Assembly: GCA_026692885.1 (NCBI GenBank)
Contig: JAPLNJ010001132.1
Span: 1 to 18,445, forward strand
DNA: 18,445 nt
Source: Planctomycetota bacterium
GTDB taxonomy: Bacteria > Planctomycetota > Planctomycetia > Pirellulales > Pirellulaceae
Direction: 5' to 3'
Of this stretch, positions 15,421-18,445 are shown piece after piece. Under the pieces are notes generated by a model, which made no database searches, had not been told where the DNA came from, and saw nothing but the letters and a program-made list of their open reading frames with translations. Both the position numbers and the translations under genes were made by a program. Numbering within the stretch: position 1 is the stretch's first letter; every line of letters begins with the position of its first letter.

Positions 15421-17496
15421 TTATTTCATGACACGCAGTTCGAAAGGCGGAGCCAGCCCCGTATCGGCGGTCATGCCGGCGACCTGCACGACAAGCCGGT
15501 GTGTCGCGGACGGCCGCACCAAACCGCTGACGTCCAACGTCAGCGGGAACTTCTTCACGTACTCTGGGGGCAGCGTCCGCTCTCCGGCCAATTTGCCATC
15601 CAACCAGACATGACAGGTTCCACGGACGGCCCCGAGCCGAAGATAGACGGGCCGATTCGCCTCGAATGCGGGCGTCTGAAACGCAACTGCAAACCAGCCA
15701 GCTCCTGCCGAACTCTCCGCCGGCTTGGCCGGAGAAACTTCGATATGTCGTTTGGTCCACTCCGGACCTGGGCCAGCGGCAAACCAACGCGCGGCCTCAC
15801 CCTCGTTTCGTGGATCCGCACGGAAGTCCCAGTCGGTCGGCAGAGCCATGAGCGGCACCGCCTGTTCGGCGGTGTCAAACGCATCGGTCGTCGCCTGGAT
15901 CGCCTTGTCGACCGCCGCCGCCTGCTGGCGCAGCTCGACCAGTCGGCGCTGATCCTCGGCTGTCGGCACGAGCAATGCCGGTGCAGTCTCGGCCCCCTCC
16001 ACGCGGCAATCCCGAACTGTCGCCTGGCGGGCGTCGGCCACCTTGACCAAACCTGGCGCAAAACCGGGCGAACGGCCGACGACACCGTGAAGCGTCAACC
16101 CGTCCACGTCGTCACCGGCGATGAACGGCCGAGCGTCGGGTTTCTCGACCGTCAACCGCACGTTGTCCAGGCGGACACCGCGGAGGTGCCTCAGATAGAG
16201 GACCGCGCTGGGCAGCTCGCCGTCGAATGGTTGCGCCCATTGCCGGTAATCGTGGAAGTGGAGCATTTCGGCGACGTCGAGCCGGGCCGCCTGCTCTGCC
16301 GTGCCGCCTCCGGGAAAGGCAAGCTGGACGTTGGAGAACGAAACGTCCTCGATCGCATAGCCGGGCAGCGCGACGATGGCCGCGCACGTGCGATCGAACG
16401 GCTTCGACGGATCGCCGGCCCGCGCGACGGCACGGATGTCGCTGAGCCGCAGGTGATGGATGCGTCCCGACGGAGGACGTGCGGACCGCGAATGGGCGCT
16501 GAAATTGAATCGCGTTGCGGTCACATAAATCGGCCGGTTCACGTCCCGCATCTCGATCTTCGAGAAGGAGAGGTCTTCAAAAAGCGCGCCCTCCGAGGAT
16601 TCGATCTTGATCCCGTCGCGGCAATCGGTAAACAGGCAGTCTCGCAGATCCAAGCGGCGCATGGCCGCCACCGACTCCGCGCCGAGCCGGATGGCTGCCC
16701 ACTCGGACTTCATCTGGCAGCCGGTGATCGTGAAGTCCTCAATCGGCCAATCGGGATGCGAGGTTTTCGGACTGATCGCGTCGTCACCGCAATCCATATC
16801 GCAGCCGGCAATGCGGACGTTGCGACAGCCGTCGAAGTCCAAGCCATCGCCATTGACTGTCTGCCGGCTGCGGATGGTGACGCCCTCGACCGCAATATCC
16901 CGGCAATGCACAAAGAACGTGGCATACGCCGCCGGGTCCACCAGCGTCACATCGCGCAAAGTCACGTCGTGGCACTCATGGAACCGCACGAGAATGGGCC
17001 GCCGCGCATCGACATCGCCGCGATTCGGGAACACCTTGCGCTGCCGCCCGCCCTGGCCGTCGACGGTCCCTTTCCCTTCCAGCCCGACCCGTTCCACCTT
17101 CTCCGCGTAAATCAGACACGGCGCAAACGCGATGGCCGTCTTCTTGTACGTCCAGCCCCAGTCGATCGGCACCGTCACGACCCCATAGTCACGGATGTCC
17201 GGGCTGCCGAGCAACGTGGCTCCCGCCTCAACTACCAACGTGATGCGGCTCTTCAACTGCACCGCGCCCGTCAGGAACATACCGCCGGCCACCACCACGC
17301 GTCCGCCGCCCGCCGCGTGGCAGGCATCAATCGCTTCCTGAATCGCGACGGTGTTCAACGTCTTGCCATCGGGGATTGCGCCGAACGTGCGGATATCAAA
17401 GCACTTCTTGTTTGCCGTCGGCGCTTCCTGACCGGCAAACAGCACGCCCAGCGACGGCAGTAGCAGGGTGATGAGTAGTGGGAGAACCATCTTCAT
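15421..17496 (-). CDS. Exported GH28-type polygalacturonase-like enzyme with C-terminal sugar-binding domain
   Basis: 691 aa; signal peptide MKMVLPLLITLLLPSLGVLFAG. The catalytic region is a right-handed beta-helix of GH28 type: FDIRTFGAIPDGKTLNTVAI (33-52) opens it, NGDGLD (215-220) and CGDDAIS (236-242) supply the three expected carboxylates, and DGIKIES (294-300) stands in for the family's RIK motif. The usual GHG histidine motif is not seen; the corresponding stretch reads EWAAIRLGAES (265-275), so the mechanism or substrate may differ. Residues about 555-691 (WDFRADPRNEG..., RLGAVRGTCHVWLDGKLAGE) are a galactose-binding-like fold. GGAAGG lies 7 bases before the start, which overlaps the preceding stump's stop as ATGA. 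Likely role: exported cleavage of a uronic-acid-rich polysaccharide. Confidence 0.85.
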   Translation of the reverse strand: MKMVLPLLITLLLPSLGVLFAGQEAPTANKKCFDIRTFGAIPDGKTLNTVAIQEAIDACHAAGGGRVVVAGGMFLTGAVQLKSRITLVVEAGATLLGSPDIRDYGVVTVPIDWGWTYKKTAIAFAPCLIYAEKVERVGLEGKGTVDGQGGRQRKVFPNRGDVDARRPILVRFHECHDVTLRDVTLVDPAAYATFFVHCRDIAVEGVTIRSRQTVNGDGLDFDGCRNVRIAGCDMDCGDDAISPKTSHPDWPIEDFTITGCQMKSEWAAIRLGAESVAAMRRLDLRDCLFTDCRDGIKIESSEGALFEDLSFSKIEMRDVNRPIYVTATRFNFSAHSRSARPPSGRIHHLRLSDIRAVARAGDPSKPFDRTCAAIVALPGYAIEDVSFSNVQLAFPGGGTAEQAARLDVAEMLHFHDYRQWAQPFDGELPSAVLYLRHLRGVRLDNVRLTVEKPDARPFIAGDDVDGLTLHGVVGRSPGFAPGLVKVADARQATVRDCRVEGAETAPALLVPTAEDQRRLVELRQQAAAVDKAIQATTDAFDTAEQAVPLMALPTDWDFRADPRNEGEAARWFAAGPGPEWTKRHIEVSPAKPAESSAGAGWFAVAFQTPAFEANRPVYLRLGAVRGTCHVWLDGKLAGERTLPPEYVKKFPLTLDVSGLVRPSATHRLVVQVAGMTADTGLAPPFELRVMK

Positions 17497-17855
17497 GACA
17501 ACGCCTTCCGGGTTTGGTGACTATCAATGCCGCAGCGGTCCGTCTCGCGCAGGGCATGCTTGTAGAGTTCGCGCCACTCGGGGCTCATGAAGTGCGGCCC
17601 CCGCGGCGCATCGGGTCCTGCCTCGCCAGCATCGAACAGCAGGGCCCCGCTGATGCCCTGCTGCTTCATCTCCTCGAAGTCGCGGGTGATGCCCTCCTTG
17701 TTCGCTGCCCCATTCAGCCACCACCAGTAGCACCAGGCCTTCGCCGCGTCGGGCGGGCAGACGAAGTCCCGCCGCAACGCGTCTTCGGCCATCAGCGGTT
17801 CCGCGCCAACGAGACTCGTCAACAACGCCGCCAAGTACAATGCCTGTCGAATCAT
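17493..17855 (-). pseudogene. GH106-like (alpha-L-rhamnosidase-type) enzyme, N-terminal stump
   Basis: 120 aa beginning MIRQALYLAALLTSLVGAEP (signal peptide), then F.CPPD.AKAWCYWWWLNGAANKEGITRDFEEMKQQGISGALLFDAG..APRGPHFMSPEWRELYKHALRETDRCGI. The WWWLNG, KEGITRDFEEMK, GALLFDAG and FMSPEWRELYKHA features are the conserved opening of GH106-type enzymes, which are usually near 1,000 aa. Here the match stops at DRCGI, after which only ten unrelated residues precede the stop, next to the GH28 gene. Most of the gene has been deleted. AGGAG lies 8 bases before the ATG, so the stump may still be translated. The start overlaps the stop of an 11-codon upstream frame. Confidence 0.78.
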
Positions 17856-17887
17856 GAGCACGTCTCCTGTGACACGCCGTCTTTCAT
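17852..17887 (-). pseudogene. Eleven-codon remnant resembling the start of an ECF sigma gene
   Basis: The frame MKDGVSQETCS-stop aligns with the start of the intact sigma factor, MKDSIPHDTYE: identical or similar at M, K, D, G/S, V/I, E/D, T, C/Y. About 60 bp upstream of each is also alike (GATGTCCAGT, GCCGT, GCGCAGT, AGTCCCATGAAAGAC). Its stop overlaps the start of the GH106-like stump as ATGA. It appears to be all that is left of a second sigma gene, or a leader copied from one; it may now act as a leader peptide. Confidence 0.5.
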
Positions 17888-17937
17888 GGGACTCCCTGAA
17901 GGACTGCGCCACGGCCACCAACTGGACATCTTTTGCT
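17877..17937. repeat. Sigma-leader direct repeat, copy B
   Basis: Second copy of the sigma leader, now in front of the 11-codon frame and the GH106-like stump. See copy A for shared blocks. Confidence 0.55.
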
Positions 17938-18297
17938 GTGTGGCTGGGCAGTCTGGACCCTTCCCATGATATCTAACCTGCTGCCGACACGGCAGTTGCA
18001 GACGCCCCTCCGTGCGGAATCGAGTCGCGGGCAGCCCCTGACCAGATACCGTCGGGATACGCACCGGCGGAACGCCGCTGGTGACCGAATCGGGGAACGA
18101 CGGCATCCGGCCGGACCACGGTTGCCGCGCTGGCCTTGAACCGAGCTTCGTTACTTGTGGCTCGACGCCTCTGGGGCAAGGCAGGGTGGCACCCGCCAAA
18201 GGACTGAAAATCCCGCCCGCGAGGCCGCTTCGGTCGATGTGACCGACGCGCGCCGTCACCTCTCCCTTGGGGCTCGTTGTACTACATAAGTTTGTTG
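17938..18297. other. Non-coding segment with dispersed-repeat character
   Basis: No convincing gene on either strand. A minus-strand frame is open throughout, but its translation is low-complexity. Around 18160-18280 there are short inverted pairs (GTGAC/GTCAC, CGGTC/GACCG) and the string GGGTGGCACCCGCCAAAGGA, which recalls dispersed planctomycete repeats. This is likely a junction between the IS remnant and the sigma-leader copy. Confidence 0.4.
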
Positions 18298-18445
18298 GGC
18301 GAAATTTTTTTACTCCCGGCCCGAAGGCGTTCCACGCGTTGGACAGATCGTAGCTGCGCTGCAAGCCGACCCATAAGGTTTGCGTGCCGGGATGGTTTTT
18401 CGGACGGTCAATGAAGCCACCGAGGCGTGCGATCGCTCGAACCAA
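18298..18445 (-). pseudogene. IS4-family transposase, C-terminal end (runs off the window)
   Basis: The minus strand reads VRAIARLGGFIDRPKNHPGT then QTLWVGLQRSYDLSNAWNAFGPG. This resembles the ends of Tn5/IS4-type transposases, where GG(Y/F)..R....PG..TLW.GL.R..D....W is typical. The upstream catalytic part lies outside the window. Near the end is a run of seven A on the minus strand; a one-base shift there would give KKISPNKLM followed by TAG, a natural-looking terminus, whereas the present frame runs on into non-protein sequence. Whether the element is complete cannot be told. Confidence 0.6.

Noticed and set aside
15301..17463. A 720-aa plus-strand open frame
   Set aside because: It mirrors the GH28 gene, whose minus-strand translation has a signal peptide and catalytic motifs; the plus frame has none.

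Overview
The window looks like chromosomal DNA from a GC-rich planctomycete (Planctomycetota, probably Pirellulales-like). This is inferred from the gene content: an ECF sigma factor of the Rhodopirellula/Verrucomicrobium type with an anti-sigma partner, an HzsA-related haem-site protein, divergent GH28, GH5 and GH106-like enzymes, a DUF4091 fragment, and dispersed palindromic repeats such as the 'LTPQPLSP' type. No rRNA, tRNA or CRISPR array is visible. Every convincing intact gene lies on the minus strand, so the large plus-strand reading frames over them are shadows.

Region 1-1470 is a decay zone. It holds a tyrosine-recombinase-like tail, a 174-bp MITE-like element with 13-bp perfect terminal inverted repeats, two copies of a ~57-60 bp REP-type palindrome, one 'PLSP' palindrome, and a plus-strand hypothetical gene broken by two of these repeats. 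A cluster of TTGAC/GTCAA motifs follows.

Region 1470-5614 is a compact minus-strand operon of six or seven genes with no function I recognise. It runs from a 153-aa helical protein through an RFR...YLG protein, a 366-aa HTH/coiled-coil protein, a Cys-containing protein split by a frameshift and a second RFR...YLG protein to a 149-aa helical protein. Tight coupling, strong Shine-Dalgarno sequences and internal paralogy mark it as a real, undescribed module, possibly of mobile-element origin. Region 5615-6337 shows no gene.

Region 6338-15321 holds a 5'-truncated DUF4091 fragment, a ~1,314-aa HzsA-related protein with one CXXCH and HEAT repeats broken by a one-base frameshift near 7900, and an operon read as ECF sigma -> anti-sigma with an outer carbohydrate-binding-like domain -> GH5-like glycosidase -> Tat-exported Cys/Met-metabolism PLP enzyme. 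The sigma/anti-sigma pair probably couples an envelope signal to expression of the exported enzymes.

Region 15421-18445 holds a GH28 enzyme with a C-terminal sugar-binding-like domain, a 120-aa stump of a GH106-like enzyme, and a leader plus 11 codons that resemble the 5' end of the sigma gene, apparently the remains of a second sigma locus. At the right edge is the C-terminal end of an IS4-type transposase. The window is therefore a polysaccharide-degradation neighbourhood that has lost genes by deletion and gained small mobile repeats.
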